Below, one piece after another: positions 19,412-29,332 of a DNA stretch of 64,000 nucleotides. Both the position numbers and the translations under genes were made by a program. Source of the DNA: Methanosarcina flavescens. GTDB taxonomy: Archaea; Halobacteriota; Methanosarcinia; Methanosarcinales; Methanosarcinaceae. The stretch spans positions 2,108,001 through 2,172,000 of the forward strand of contig NZ_CP032683.1 in assembly GCF_001304615.2 (NCBI RefSeq), given 5' to 3'. The first letter of the stretch is position 1; the number at the start of each line of letters is the position of its first letter. The notes beneath the pieces are model-generated. The model saw nothing but the letters and a program-made list of their open reading frames with translations. It did not search any database and was not told the origin of the DNA.

Positions 19412-20926
19412 ATGAGAGTTCTTGATTTAAAAAATACAATTATTAATATCAAACAGGAGTTTTCAGAATATTTTAAAGAACGGGATGCTGAAATCAATGG
19501 GTCTCTTCTTGCACTCCTCTCCGGTGAACACGTCCTCTTACTGGGGCCTCCTGGGACTGCAAAGACCCTGCTTGCAAATAAAATCTGTGAAACCATTGAA
19601 GGGGGGAACTTTTTCCATTATCTTCTGACCCGTTTTTCGACGCCTGAAGAGGTGTTTGGACCGCTTTCCCTTAAGGCGCTTGAGAGGGACGAATTCAGCA
19701 GGCGGATAGAGGGCTACCTTCCAACTGCCCATATAGCCCTGCTTGATGAGATCTTCAAGGCAAACAGCTCCATCTTAAACAGTCTGCTGACTGTGCTAAA
19801 CGAGAGGAAGTACCATAACGGCAAGGAACTTGTGGAGGTGCCTCTTTTTTCCGTTTTCGGGGCTTCAAATGAGCTGCCTGAAGAAGACGAAAGCCTCGAA
19901 GCGCTTTACGACCGTTTTCTGTTCAGGTACAAGGTGGATTATATTCAGCATGAGGAGAACCTTGAAGATCTTATCTTTAAAAACACCGATGATTTCGTAC
20001 CCTATACAAAACTCAGTATAGAAGACATAAGGGAAGTCCAGAGACGTGCAAGAGATCTACCGGTTGACACCGAAGTTCGGGCAGTTATAAAGGCACTCAG
20101 AAGAGAACTTAAGAACTCCAATATTTTTGTCTCAGATAGACGCTGGAAGAAAATTGTGAATATTCTCAGGGTAGCCTCAGTGGTAAACGGGCATTCCAGC
20201 GTAAACCGAATGACAGCAGTCCTGCTACAGCATATGCTCTGGGATGTGCCTGAACAGAAGGAAGCGATCAGGAAGATCATTCTGGATAGAGTTGTATCAG
20301 GGGGTACGGATACAGGCAAATTAAAACTTGATATTCTTGACCTGAAAAATTCCATCTACAGCTGCCTGCAGCAGGAACTCCCAGATCTCGTAACCTGTAA
20401 CAAATGCTATGAAGAAGACCGCAAGACAACAGGCGGCCTGAAAAGTTCAAGGTTTTCAGGAGCCAAGATACCGAGAAACCTCACATTTGACAATGCCCTC
20501 GACCTGCTGAAGCATCATACCGAGTTCCCAACTCACACTTACAGCTTCGGGCTTGGCTACAGCAATCTGAACAGCTCTCTGAATTTCGAATCTCTGGCAG
20601 AGCAATTCCGCAGGAAATACGGATTTGAGTTTAAGATTAGCCTCGATTACGGTGATAAGAAACTCTATGAAAGAGAGTACGAAAATCTGGAAGAGAAGGT
20701 GAACTATTTCAGAAGGCAGATTCAGGAAGAGGAAAAAGTGCTTGAGAACACATTAAGGGAAAACATCTGGATCTCAGAGCAGGACAGCCAGGAAATTCTT
20801 ATGAAATACCGCTCGAAAAACACGGATATTTACGAGATTGTAGGCACTTTGAACGAAATCCGGCTTCTGCTGGAAAAACCCAGGATATTTGATGTTGCCG
20901 TTGAAAAAGCAGGAGAAGTAGCCTGA
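19412..20926 (+). CDS. MoxR-type AAA+ ATPase (RavA-like)
   Basis: A 504-residue AAA+ ATPase of the MoxR branch. Walker A is GPPGTAKT (45-52, Lys51), Walker B LLDE (Asp112, Glu113), and RFSTPEEVFGPLSL near 76 is the MoxR/RavA hallmark; FGASNELPEED is sensor 1. After the ATPase core (to about 300) comes a helical C-terminal extension with a CNKCYEED pair and a coiled-coil-like part (about 425-455). MoxR ATPases act as chaperones that load metals or remodel complexes together with a VWA-domain partner, and such a partner follows here. E. coli RavA has the same order and a similar length. Confidence 0.85.
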   Translation: MRVLDLKNTIINIKQEFSEYFKERDAEINGSLLALLSGEHVLLLGPPGTAKTLLANKICETIEGGNFFHYLLTRFSTPEEVFGPLSLKALERDEFSRRIEGYLPTAHIALLDEIFKANSSILNSLLTVLNERKYHNGKELVEVPLFSVFGASNELPEEDESLEALYDRFLFRYKVDYIQHEENLEDLIFKNTDDFVPYTKLSIEDIREVQRRARDLPVDTEVRAVIKALRRELKNSNIFVSDRRWKKIVNILRVASVVNGHSSVNRMTAVLLQHMLWDVPEQKEAIRKIILDRVVSGGTDTGKLKLDILDLKNSIYSCLQQELPDLVTCNKCYEEDRKTTGGLKSSRFSGAKIPRNLTFDNALDLLKHHTEFPTHTYSFGLGYSNLNSSLNFESLAEQFRRKYGFEFKISLDYGDKKLYEREYENLEEKVNYFRRQIQEEEKVLENTLRENIWISEQDSQEILMKYRSKNTDIYEIVGTLNEIRLLLEKPRIFDVAVEKAGEVA

Positions 20927-21024
20927 AACTGATAATTCTCTGAGAAACAGAGATAACTGAAATAAAGTCTCTTAAAGCTCATGAAAATCTCTTAAGTATG
21001 GAGATTTTTCGGAAAAGGAGAAAT

Positions 21025-22791
21025 ATGCAGGAATTAAAAAGTCGAAAGGAAGGTTTCGAAGGCATCTCGGGGCAAAGCTCATCTTTATCATTCAGCCATG
21101 CTTTTAATCCTTCCACAATATTAAATATTGAGCTAAGGGGCGTTTTGGCAACTCCAAGAAAAATCCCGAGGCAAATTAGGGAGGAAATAGCTGAAATTCT
21201 TGTTTACGAGTTATTCTTAGAGGATGGATACAAGATAAAAGATGAAAAGCTATTTATTAGCAAATTCGGAGCTTTTTATCCGATCCTTCTAGGTTTGAGA
21301 GATTTCAGGGTCTGGAACGAAATAAAAGCTCTTGCTGGAACTAATCCCCTTGCAGGCGTTTTTATTCTTAGAGCCCTGCTTGAGGAACTTTTTACACTCC
21401 TGGATAATTATGGAACAAAAGAATCAAAGTTCTCAAAAAAGTCTGCAAAAACGCTCGAAAGAAGCCTTAATGCTCTAAGAAACCTGATCGATGAAACTCG
21501 AGCCGTATGGGAAAGAAACAGAATAACAAATGCGGAGAATAATTTCCGACTGCAGGAAAATCTGGATGTGCCCACTCGACAGGCAATTGAAAACGGAAAA
21601 CAGGAGTACGCTTTCAAACAGGAAAAATCTATCAAACAGGATAACTCCTTCAAACATGAAAAATCCCTTGAAGACGCTGAGTACGAGATCAGAAAAAATC
21701 CATATCAACAGGCTGGAAAAGCTGCGGGGTCCGAGAAACTCGCCTCAACGACTCTGAAGTTCATGTCATCAGAACAGGCAGGAGAGGCACTGGAGTCTGT
21801 TATAGAAGAGAGCGTGGTTGCAAAGCTTGAAGAGCTTATTCCTGTTCTTGAAGACCATCTCGAAGTACTCGAGATTCTTTCAATGCTCTTTCCGGGCAGA
21901 ACCTGGGATCACTCCTTGAGGGCTCTTCACAGGGAATATTTCGGAAACCTTGAGAAATATGCCTCAATTCTCAGGAAGAGTTCCGATCTTCACAAGATTC
22001 TTGAACAGGTAGGCAGGATAGAACTTGAATATGGCTCAAAAAAGATGAACCTCTCACCGTACAGTAGAAGCGAGGTTCACTCGGTTACCTTTTCAGGCGA
22101 TATCCAGACCTTGCTACCGGCAGAAGCCGTAAAGCTGAAAAATCCTCTCCTGAGGCGTAAATTCTATGCTGATATGCTTGAAGGAAAACTTCTCACGTAC
22201 CAGTTAAAAGGGGAAAACTGGAACTCGGATACTGCAGGAAAAAAGAGAAAAGGGCCTGTGATCGCTCTGGTAGATACCTCGGCATCAATGCGGGGAGGCC
22301 CCGAGCTTCTTGCAAAAGCCGTGCTTCTTGCAGTAGCAAAAAGAATGCTGAAGGAAAATAGAGACGTTAAAGTAATTCTCTTTTCCTCGAGGTGGCAGAC
22401 TGTTGAAATCGAACTTACAAATAAAAAGCGTATGGGCAAAGAATTTTTGGAGTTCCTAAAATTTACTTTCGGCGGCGGCACCGATTTCAATACTGCACTT
22501 CACGCAGGTCTCAAAACTATGAAGAATGAAAAAGCCTTTGAGGGAGCTGATCTTCTTTTCCTTACCGATGGAATTTCCGAACTTTCAGAGAGACCACTTA
22601 TCCGAGAATGGAATGAGATAAAAGCCACAAGAAGAGCCCGGATATTTTCCCTGATAATAGGAAACTGTGATGCTGGCGGACTGGAACAGGTTTCTGATCA
22701 CACATATCTCGTAAAAAACGCCGAAAATTGGAATGTTGGAGAAAGCCCTGCAAGTTTTGTGAAAGCTATAAGTAAACCCTACAGGTTTTAA
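21025..22791 (+). CDS. VWA-domain protein, partner of the MoxR ATPase (ViaA-like)
   Basis: A 588-residue protein with a helical N-terminal region of about 400 residues and a C-terminal von Willebrand A domain. The metal-dependent adhesion site is complete: DTSAS (Asp417, Ser419, Ser421), Thr486 (GGGTD) and Asp515 (LTDG). This layout is that of ViaA, the RavA partner. The ATG at 21025 is chosen because AAGGAG lies 7 nt before it; an ATG at 20998 in the same frame has none. A hydrophilic insert around 170-240 has repeated Lys/Gln/Asn-rich segments (KQEKSIKQDNSFKHEKS). The spacing to the ATPase gene is about 100 nt, so they are probably co-transcribed. Confidence 0.83.
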   Translation: MQELKSRKEGFEGISGQSSSLSFSHAFNPSTILNIELRGVLATPRKIPRQIREEIAEILVYELFLEDGYKIKDEKLFISKFGAFYPILLGLRDFRVWNEIKALAGTNPLAGVFILRALLEELFTLLDNYGTKESKFSKKSAKTLERSLNALRNLIDETRAVWERNRITNAENNFRLQENLDVPTRQAIENGKQEYAFKQEKSIKQDNSFKHEKSLEDAEYEIRKNPYQQAGKAAGSEKLASTTLKFMSSEQAGEALESVIEESVVAKLEELIPVLEDHLEVLEILSMLFPGRTWDHSLRALHREYFGNLEKYASILRKSSDLHKILEQVGRIELEYGSKKMNLSPYSRSEVHSVTFSGDIQTLLPAEAVKLKNPLLRRKFYADMLEGKLLTYQLKGENWNSDTAGKKRKGPVIALVDTSASMRGGPELLAKAVLLAVAKRMLKENRDVKVILFSSRWQTVEIELTNKKRMGKEFLEFLKFTFGGGTDFNTALHAGLKTMKNEKAFEGADLLFLTDGISELSERPLIREWNEIKATRRARIFSLIIGNCDAGGLEQVSDHTYLVKNAENWNVGESPASFVKAISKPYRF

Positions 22792-22887
22792 TTTCTCTGA
22801 GTTTTAATTTTCCGAAAAATTTAATTTCATGAGATTTCGGGTTCCAGGGGATTTTTAGATATCCGTCCTTCGTATCTTTGTTATTAT

Positions 22888-23617
22888 TCAGCGCCCTCGC
22901 TTGAGAATTTTCTGCAGACCTTCTGCGAAATCCTCCAGGTCTTTTCTTGCTGGGGTTTGATGCCTGGATATACTCGACATGACTGCAAAAGCTGCCCGTT
23001 TACTCCGGCTGGCTCCTTTGAGCAATCCGATTTCGATCATTGCAACTATCAGTTCGGAAATGATTTTGCGGTCTCTCGGACTCAGGGTATTCCACTTTTT
23101 ATTGAGCTTTTTCGAAGAATCTATTGTTGACTCTTTTCCTTCAGACGCTATTGAAGAAGCCATTGAGGAAGCGGTTTTTGAGGCGCTTACTATGTGCTTC
23201 CTTCCGTAGGAAGCTGTTTCCAGAAAAATTTTGAGAGCATCCTTTGAGATTTTTTATTCTTGCTCTTTGATTTATAGGGGTCTCCTCTCCCGACGCATCC
23301 CGGAAATTACTTTCAGAACCTCTGCTTTCCAGAATTTTACGAACTTCCTCAAAGATCTCTGAAATTTCCTCACGCGATCTTGTTCTAAGGTACTCTATGA
23401 AATTTTTCAATGTCTCTGAATCAATTGATTCTGAACCCAGTTCCGAAGATGAATCCGGATTACGGGAAAAATCCTCATCTATCTCAACAAAATCAGCATC
23501 AATTATAGGGCTGGACCCAAAAGGAGATTCGTAGAATAAAGCCTTTCTGGATTCCGATTTCTTCCTTACTCTGAAACCTGCATCTGAAAGTCTGTAAAAT
23601 ACTTTCTCTTTAAGCAA
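22888..23617 (-). pseudogene. Uncharacterised soluble protein gene with a single-base frameshift
   Basis: Two overlapping reading frames seem to be one gene. The upstream part (23617 down) reads MLKEKVFYRLSDAGF and on to RARIK; the downstream part reads KDALKIFLETASYGRKH, then a long helical section to the stop at 22888, and this frame has protein-like sequence well before its first ATG at 23163. Removing one base from the A6 run on the coding strand (T6 at 23250-23255) joins them into 242 codons, and the total length then is an exact multiple of three. The product would be soluble and charged; function unknown. It faces the MoxR-VWA pair convergently. The break may be real decay, slippage or a sequence error. 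Confidence 0.7.
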
Positions 23618-24040
23618 GAAAAACGCACTCCTTCATGAAAACAAATGACTTCCTTCTTAAAACAAAAAATTTTGTTTGCTCGGAGTAATTCGTATTTCAA
23701 GTAACTTTAGTATCAACTCGCTGTTACATATATATTAATTTAATTATCTCGATCTTAATCCAGTTGATTATTAGTTACTTATAAAAAGCTTAACTTTGAG
23801 ACATGACACATTTTCTGCTCCTCATTTTACTAAAGTTTAAACTTCCATATCTGGCAGGCAAAGCTAAAATCGAGATAATAATTAACCAGATTTTAAAAAA
23901 AATGTATTTTAAAGTATGGAAAATGAAAATAAAGCTTTTTAATCTCTTTATTTTCTTAAGATAACTTCAAATCAATTCGTAGTTTAGGAAATTATTTTAT
24001 AAGTTCCATGCCTTAGTAAACAATATGCGAGGTAAAAAAT
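23618..24040. promoter_or_regulatory. Divergent promoter region
   Basis: No gene visible. ACATATATATTAATTTAATTA (about 23725-23745) is a TATA-like tract usable in either direction; AAATTATTTTATAAG near 23989-24003 suits the secreted-protein gene on the right. GCGAGG at 24028-24033 is its ribosome binding site. Confidence 0.4.
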
Positions 24041-25414
24041 ATGAGTATACTGGATACTAAGGCATTAAAAGGAATAGTATGTGGGCTTCTTATTATAGCG
24101 GGAATTTCTATTGTCTGTGCAGGAGCAGGAAATGGAGATACTGCCGTGACTGCAAAAGAAGACGTACAGCCAAAAGTCGGGGCAAGCATTGAATCATCTT
24201 CGATTTATATCGCGGATTATTTCCCCGAATTTGAAAAGATCAAGATTGATCCGGCTTACAAATACCTGGAACTTGAACCCGGAGACAGTGATAACTTTAC
24301 CGTAACTGTCGAGAACCGGGACAATAAGACAATTGAGTTAAAACCGGACCTTATAATTACTCCTTATACTGAAAATTTCATGGATGAAAACTGGACGATT
24401 ATAAGTCCCTCTGAGAAGACCCTGAAGCCTGGTGAAAAGCAAGAGTTTCAGGTAAAAGTTAGCATACCTGAAGACGCCTACCTTGGAAACTATGCTGCAC
24501 TCATTGCTTTTACGGAAAAGGTGCCTGATAGGGATGTAGCTGGCTATTATCCTAATTTCCCGGGCACGATGCAGCTGAATATACAGGTATGGGTCAGGCC
24601 TTCAGTCCAGATTCTTACACCTTATGTAAATGACCTTGTGGAAGCCGGGAAAACTTATACTTACGAAATAAAACTCAGGAATACAGGCGATAAAGACATT
24701 GCAATTTCTCCTGAGCTTACCAGAGAGGGAGGTATAATTTACGCTGAAGACGTGGTTTCCTCTACAGGAATGCCGAAGCAGACTTTTGGAGATGATGCAA
24801 TAAGTGTGGAAGCTCCTGAAAAAATAAAAGCCGGACAGACAGCTGTCATCGAACTTACACTTGCGGTTCCGGCTGACGCAAAGGGCAGCTACAGCGGCAG
24901 TCTTGATCTAAATATTGACGACCCCGGGATTCGTGATTATGAGGAACTGGTTTCCCTGAACTTCCGCATCCTACCGGTTCCTGAAGAACCTTATGAGAAA
25001 ATTTTTGAAGCCGAAACAGATGGACCCATCACCCTGGAAATTAAAGCTTATCAGTATGGGTACGGTCTTTATACAACCGGAGGAAACAGGGATCTCACGC
25101 CTTCTTTTAACGTGAGTCTGATTGATCCTTCAGGAAATGAGGTCACTCCTACCCTTGTAAACACAAAATACAGCGGCTCGATAAACATAGTGGATGACAC
25201 ATTTCCTCAGCCGCCGTATCCTATTCCGTACATATACTCAAGAGCTGCAGGCGGTATGGAGACCTATAACCAGGGGAATTATCAGGGAGGAGCTACAACC
25301 TTTGTGAATACCTATTCTGCTCCCGGAGCTGCGGGAGAATGGACACTCTCAATCCTTCCCAGAAATACTGAGAATTTTGAGTATACAGTGACAATCGGAG
25401 CTGCTGAAGAATAA
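24041..25414 (+). CDS. Secreted protein with immunoglobulin-like repeats (NEW3/COG1470-like)
   Basis: A 457-residue exported protein. Residues 1-28 form a signal peptide (LKGIVCGLLIIAGISIVCAGA). The mature part has at least two beta-sandwich repeats with the motifs YLELEPGDSDNFTVTVENRDNK, LKPGEKQEFQVKVSIPEDAYLGNY, AGKTYTYEIKLRNTGDKDI and AGQTAVIELTLAVPADAKGSY, which resemble NPCBM-associated NEW3/CARDB modules of archaeal surface proteins. Several N-glycosylation sequons are present. There is no C-terminal membrane span. A role in the cell envelope is an inference. It stands alone with its own promoter. Confidence 0.75.
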   Translation: MSILDTKALKGIVCGLLIIAGISIVCAGAGNGDTAVTAKEDVQPKVGASIESSSIYIADYFPEFEKIKIDPAYKYLELEPGDSDNFTVTVENRDNKTIELKPDLIITPYTENFMDENWTIISPSEKTLKPGEKQEFQVKVSIPEDAYLGNYAALIAFTEKVPDRDVAGYYPNFPGTMQLNIQVWVRPSVQILTPYVNDLVEAGKTYTYEIKLRNTGDKDIAISPELTREGGIIYAEDVVSSTGMPKQTFGDDAISVEAPEKIKAGQTAVIELTLAVPADAKGSYSGSLDLNIDDPGIRDYEELVSLNFRILPVPEEPYEKIFEAETDGPITLEIKAYQYGYGLYTTGGNRDLTPSFNVSLIDPSGNEVTPTLVNTKYSGSINIVDDTFPQPPYPIPYIYSRAAGGMETYNQGNYQGGATTFVNTYSAPGAAGEWTLSILPRNTENFEYTVTIGAAEE

Positions 25415-25992
25415 GCAGCTTCTTGCTTTTTTCTTTTAATTTCAGGCACTATTGACAGGATAAGAGTCCAGATTTCTATTTAATTCCTGAAAACACGGAA
25501 GCCTCAAATGGTTTTAGGGGTTTTGATAATTTAAGAGTTCAGATCGATTGAGGATTCTAACAGTTTAGACTTTTGAGACTTTCTCAACCCTTTTTTTCTT
25601 AATCGTTTAATTATCCTTACCTCTTTTTACCGAACTTCTGTAATATATAGAAATATAGTTCAAGAGCAAATATAACTAGAGCCATAGTAACTGAAGCCAT
25701 AATAACTGGAAGCCATAGTAAAACTCAACAACTATTATACTGGTTAATATATAATTTGATTAGGGCACAATATTCGGGATTCCGGAAAAAGTAGGGTGCA
25801 AAGTGTCAGTGCAGGCATACTTCATCATATAATAAAGATAGTAAACCCGAAGGAATAAAATAGTCTGAGGATAAGATGAGGCTTAGATGAGGCTTTCATA
25901 CGATATAGAAATAATCTATACTCTCACAGGATAAAGAGAAATTTATAATATCTTAATTTTAGTTCCATATTTTTGCTGGAGGTAAGAAAAAT
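25415..25992. other. Spacer upstream of aconitase with short direct repeats
   Basis: No gene visible. Three imperfect copies of a 15-bp unit (GAAGCCATAGTAACT and variants) lie in tandem at about 25679-25725. A TATA tract (GGTTAATATATAATT) is at 25742-25756, which would leave a leader of about 210 nt before aconitase. GGAGG at 25978-25982 is the aconitase ribosome binding site. Confidence 0.45.
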
Positions 25993-28797
25993 ATGAGAGA
26001 TGGTCCGGACCCGTATGGGGTAAGAGATACTATTGAAACAGCTACCGGAAGTGCTAAGATCTACAGATTGAGTAAACTGGAAGAAAGGGGTTTTGAGGGA
26101 ATTTCCCTGCTCCCTTACTCCATAAGGATACTGCTGGAATCCTTGCTCAGACATGCGGACACTGAAAAGCGTTTAATAACCGCTGAGGATGTGGAGGCTC
26201 TTGCTCGCTGGAATCCTGAAAATGTAAGTGGTAGGGATATTCCGTTCATTCCATCAAGGGTAATTATGCAGGACTTCACAGGCGTTCCGGCTGTAGTAGA
26301 CCTGGCAGCACTCAGATCGGCAATGCAACGTCTGGGAGGCGATCCTTCAAAAATAAACCCTGTAATTCCTGCTGATCTTGTCATTGACCATTCCGTCCAG
26401 GTTGATTCTTATGGTACGGCTTATTCCCTTGAGGAAAATGAGAAAAAGGAGTTTGAGCGCAACACGGAACGTTATTCCGTCCTGCGCTGGGCACAGAAAG
26501 CTTTTGACAATTTCAGAGTTGTGCCCCCTGGAAGAGGAATCATCCATCAGGTAAATCTTGAATATCTGACCCCTCTTGTGCATCTTAAGGAGGAAAATGG
26601 GGAGCTATCGGCATTTCCTGACACCCTTGTAGGGACAGACTCCCATACAACAATGATTAACGGGATTGGAGTACTCGGATGGGGAGTCGGAGGCATAGAA
26701 GCCGAAGCTGTAATGCTCGGACAGCCTTATTATATGCCTGTGCCTGAGGTAGTGGGCTTCAAACTCTACGGAAAACCTGCACAGGGCGTCACTGCTACCG
26801 ATATTGTCCTGACAATCACAAGAATCTTGAGAGAAGAAGGAGTTGTCGGCAAATTCGTGGAATTTTACGGTCCAGGATTAAACTCGCTGAGCCTTCCGGA
26901 TAGGGCGACAATCTCCAATATGGCTCCAGAATATGGGGCAACCCTTGGAATTTTCCCGCCTGATGCCGAGACTCTCGACTACCTGAGAAGGACGGGCAGA
27001 AGTGAAGAACAGGTTGACCTTGTGAAAAAATATTTGGAAGCCCAGGACCTTCTTTACTCAGTTTACAAGCCCGATCCTGTATTCAGCCGCACCCTGGAAC
27101 TTGATATGAGCACTGTAAAGCCCTGCCTAGCAGGCCCGAAACGCCCCCAGGATCAGCTATTTTTTAACGAAGTACCTGGGAACTTCCGTGAAATTATGCG
27201 ACAGACCTTCGCCCGAAAGAAGGAATCAGGCCTTGAACTTTCCAGAGACCCTGCTTACCAGCGCTGGATAGGAGAGGGAGGGACACCTGTAGAAGAACCC
27301 GAGATTCCTGGCATAGAAGAGGAAATAGTAGAGTCTCAAGAGAAATCTTTCAGGGTAACACATGGTTCTGTGGTAATCGCAGCAATTACTTCCTGTACCA
27401 ATACCTCAAACCCTTCAGTTCTGATAGGAGCAGGGCTGCTCGCAAAAAAGGCTGTCGAAAAGGGACTGCACGTAAAGCCTTTTGTAAAAACAAGCCTTTC
27501 CCCTGGCTCAAGAGTGGCTACGGAATATCTGAGAGCTGCATGCCTTTTGCCCTATCTTGAAGCCCTGGGTTTCCATCTGGTTGGTTACGGCTGTACAACT
27601 TGTATAGGAAACAGCGGACCTTTAACTGAAAGCGTTGCTAGAGAAATTCAGGAAAATGACCTTACTGTTGCAGCTGTACTCAGTGGAAACCGAAACTTCG
27701 AAGGGCGGATTAATCCTCTTATAAGGGCGAACTACCTGGCATCTCCGCCTCTTGTTGTCGCTTATGCAATTGCAGGTACTGTGAATATCAACCTTGAGAG
27801 CGATCCCCTTGCTTATGACCCCAACGGACGGCCTGTTTATCTCAGGGATATCTGGCCTTCAGAGGAAGAAATTAGAGAGGTTGAAAAGAACAGCATCAAA
27901 CCTTCAATGTTCGAAAAGGAGTATTCCGGCGTTCTGGAAGGTCCAGAGCTCTGGAGAGAACTGGAGGTTCCATCAGGGACCCTTTATGACTGGAATCCGA
28001 TGTCCACATATATTCAGGAGCCTCCTTATTTTGTGGATTTCCCGCTTACTTCGCCTTCGCCGGAAGATATAAAGAACGCAAGGATCCTCGCTCTTTTCGG
28101 GGACAGCATTACCACGGATCATATCTCACCTGCGGGAGACATTCCTGCAGATAGTCCTGCAGGCAGATACCTGATCTCTTGGGGTGTGAGCCCTGAAGAC
28201 TTCAATTCCTATGGATCTCGCAGAGGTAATCACGAGGTTATGATGCGCGGAACCTTTGGGAATATCCGGCTCAGGAACAAGCTCGTGGACAGGGAAGGAG
28301 GCTGGACTTTATATCATCCAAGGAAAGAGGATTTCCCGGAGGAAGCTTGCGGAGGAATCCCTATTTTTGAAGCAGCTATGCTTTATGCAGAAAATAATAT
28401 TCCTCTGATAGTTATAGCAGGAAAGGAGTATGGGACAGGCAGTTCCAGAGACTGGGCAGCCAAAGGTACATTCCTGCTCGGAGTAAAAGCCGTTATTGCC
28501 GAATCTTTTGAGCGTATTCACAGAAGCAACCTTGTAGGCATGGGAGTTCTTCCGCTGCAGTTTAAAGAGGGCGAGAATGCCGAAACTCTGGGACTCACAG
28601 GAAAGGAGAGCTATGATATTCTGGGCATTGAGTTCCTGGAGCCTCACGGAGAGCTTACAGTAAGGGCAAAAGACGAAAATGGAGTAGAGACTCTGTTCCA
28701 GGTAATCGTGAGGCTGGATTCGGCTGTAGAGATAGAATACTACAGGAACGGCGGGATTTTGCATAAGTTCCTGCGGGATTCGGTGAAGAAAAAATAA
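25993..28797 (+). CDS. acnA: Aconitate hydratase (AcnA/IRP type)
   Basis: A 934-residue aconitase that converts citrate to isocitrate. The three cysteine ligands of the 4Fe-4S cluster are present: Cys468 (ITSCTNTSNPS), Cys534 and Cys537 (GCTTCIGNSGP). The swivel domain includes FGDSITTDHISPAG and EYGTGSSRDWAAKGT. With citrate synthase just downstream, it belongs to the partial oxidative branch that Methanosarcina uses to make 2-oxoglutarate for glutamate. Isocitrate dehydrogenase is not in the window. Confidence 0.96.
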   Translation: MRDGPDPYGVRDTIETATGSAKIYRLSKLEERGFEGISLLPYSIRILLESLLRHADTEKRLITAEDVEALARWNPENVSGRDIPFIPSRVIMQDFTGVPAVVDLAALRSAMQRLGGDPSKINPVIPADLVIDHSVQVDSYGTAYSLEENEKKEFERNTERYSVLRWAQKAFDNFRVVPPGRGIIHQVNLEYLTPLVHLKEENGELSAFPDTLVGTDSHTTMINGIGVLGWGVGGIEAEAVMLGQPYYMPVPEVVGFKLYGKPAQGVTATDIVLTITRILREEGVVGKFVEFYGPGLNSLSLPDRATISNMAPEYGATLGIFPPDAETLDYLRRTGRSEEQVDLVKKYLEAQDLLYSVYKPDPVFSRTLELDMSTVKPCLAGPKRPQDQLFFNEVPGNFREIMRQTFARKKESGLELSRDPAYQRWIGEGGTPVEEPEIPGIEEEIVESQEKSFRVTHGSVVIAAITSCTNTSNPSVLIGAGLLAKKAVEKGLHVKPFVKTSLSPGSRVATEYLRAACLLPYLEALGFHLVGYGCTTCIGNSGPLTESVAREIQENDLTVAAVLSGNRNFEGRINPLIRANYLASPPLVVAYAIAGTVNINLESDPLAYDPNGRPVYLRDIWPSEEEIREVEKNSIKPSMFEKEYSGVLEGPELWRELEVPSGTLYDWNPMSTYIQEPPYFVDFPLTSPSPEDIKNARILALFGDSITTDHISPAGDIPADSPAGRYLISWGVSPEDFNSYGSRRGNHEVMMRGTFGNIRLRNKLVDREGGWTLYHPRKEDFPEEACGGIPIFEAAMLYAENNIPLIVIAGKEYGTGSSRDWAAKGTFLLGVKAVIAESFERIHRSNLVGMGVLPLQFKEGENAETLGLTGKESYDILGIEFLEPHGELTVRAKDENGVETLFQVIVRLDSAVEIEYYRNGGILHKFLRDSVKKK

Positions 28798-28835
28798 TAT
28801 GCTACAATACTAAAACTATACGCGGAGAACTCTTT

Positions 28836-28886
28836 AAAAGGTTCCACAAGCTTTACACAAAGCTTTTTATTTTTTGGAACCTTTTT
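28836..28886 (+). terminator. Nested hairpin after aconitase
   Basis: AAAAGGTTCC (28836-28845) pairs perfectly with GGAACCTTTT (28876-28885), and inside it AAGCTTT pairs with AAAGCTT. T-runs lie within and after it. It is 38 nt past the aconitase stop. Confidence 0.6.
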
Positions 28887-28978
28887 AATCAATAAGAAAC
28901 AAAGTTATTTTAATCATCTTACTTGTTTTGAAAAAGACAGCGTTCTGAAGACAATAGTTTTTAAACTTAATATTACTA

Positions 28979-29098
28979 GGCTCTGTAGAAATCCTCTGAA
29001 ATAACCAATCTTAACAAATTAAAACTGAATTGCCTGATTCAATTTTGCTGAGAACTTTAAGTCTATTAATGACGATTAAGTAGGTTTTCTACAGAGCC
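28979..29098. mobile_element. MITE of 120 bp with 13-bp terminal inverted repeats and 8-bp target duplication
   Basis: The element begins GGCTCTGTAGAAA and ends with its exact complement TTTCTACAGAGCC. It is flanked on both sides by the identical 8-bp sequence TATTACTA (28971-28978 and 29099-29106). It has no coding capacity, so it must be moved by a transposase elsewhere. GGCTCTGT ends with 8-bp duplications recall IS6-like elements, but the parent family is an inference. It sits between aconitase and citrate synthase. Confidence 0.88.
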
Positions 29099-29332
29099 TA
29101 TTACTATGCAATTTAGAGCCGCAGCTTATTTAAGATGGAATATAATTATAAAGCTCTTGAGATACAATTTCAACAAATTTAATATACTTATTCGATATAA
29201 TAGGAATGCATTGTCACCCTATTTTTGGGTCCTATAAGGCCCTTCGTGTTAAACTCTTCCATGTATAAGCAGAGGATTCCCCAAACTTCAAAGTTTTTTG
29301 AAAATCCTCTAGGCATAACTGTGAGGTAGAAA

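Noticed and set aside
28309-28764. 151-codon minus-strand ORF inside aconitase
   Set aside because: Shadow of the aconitase swivel domain.
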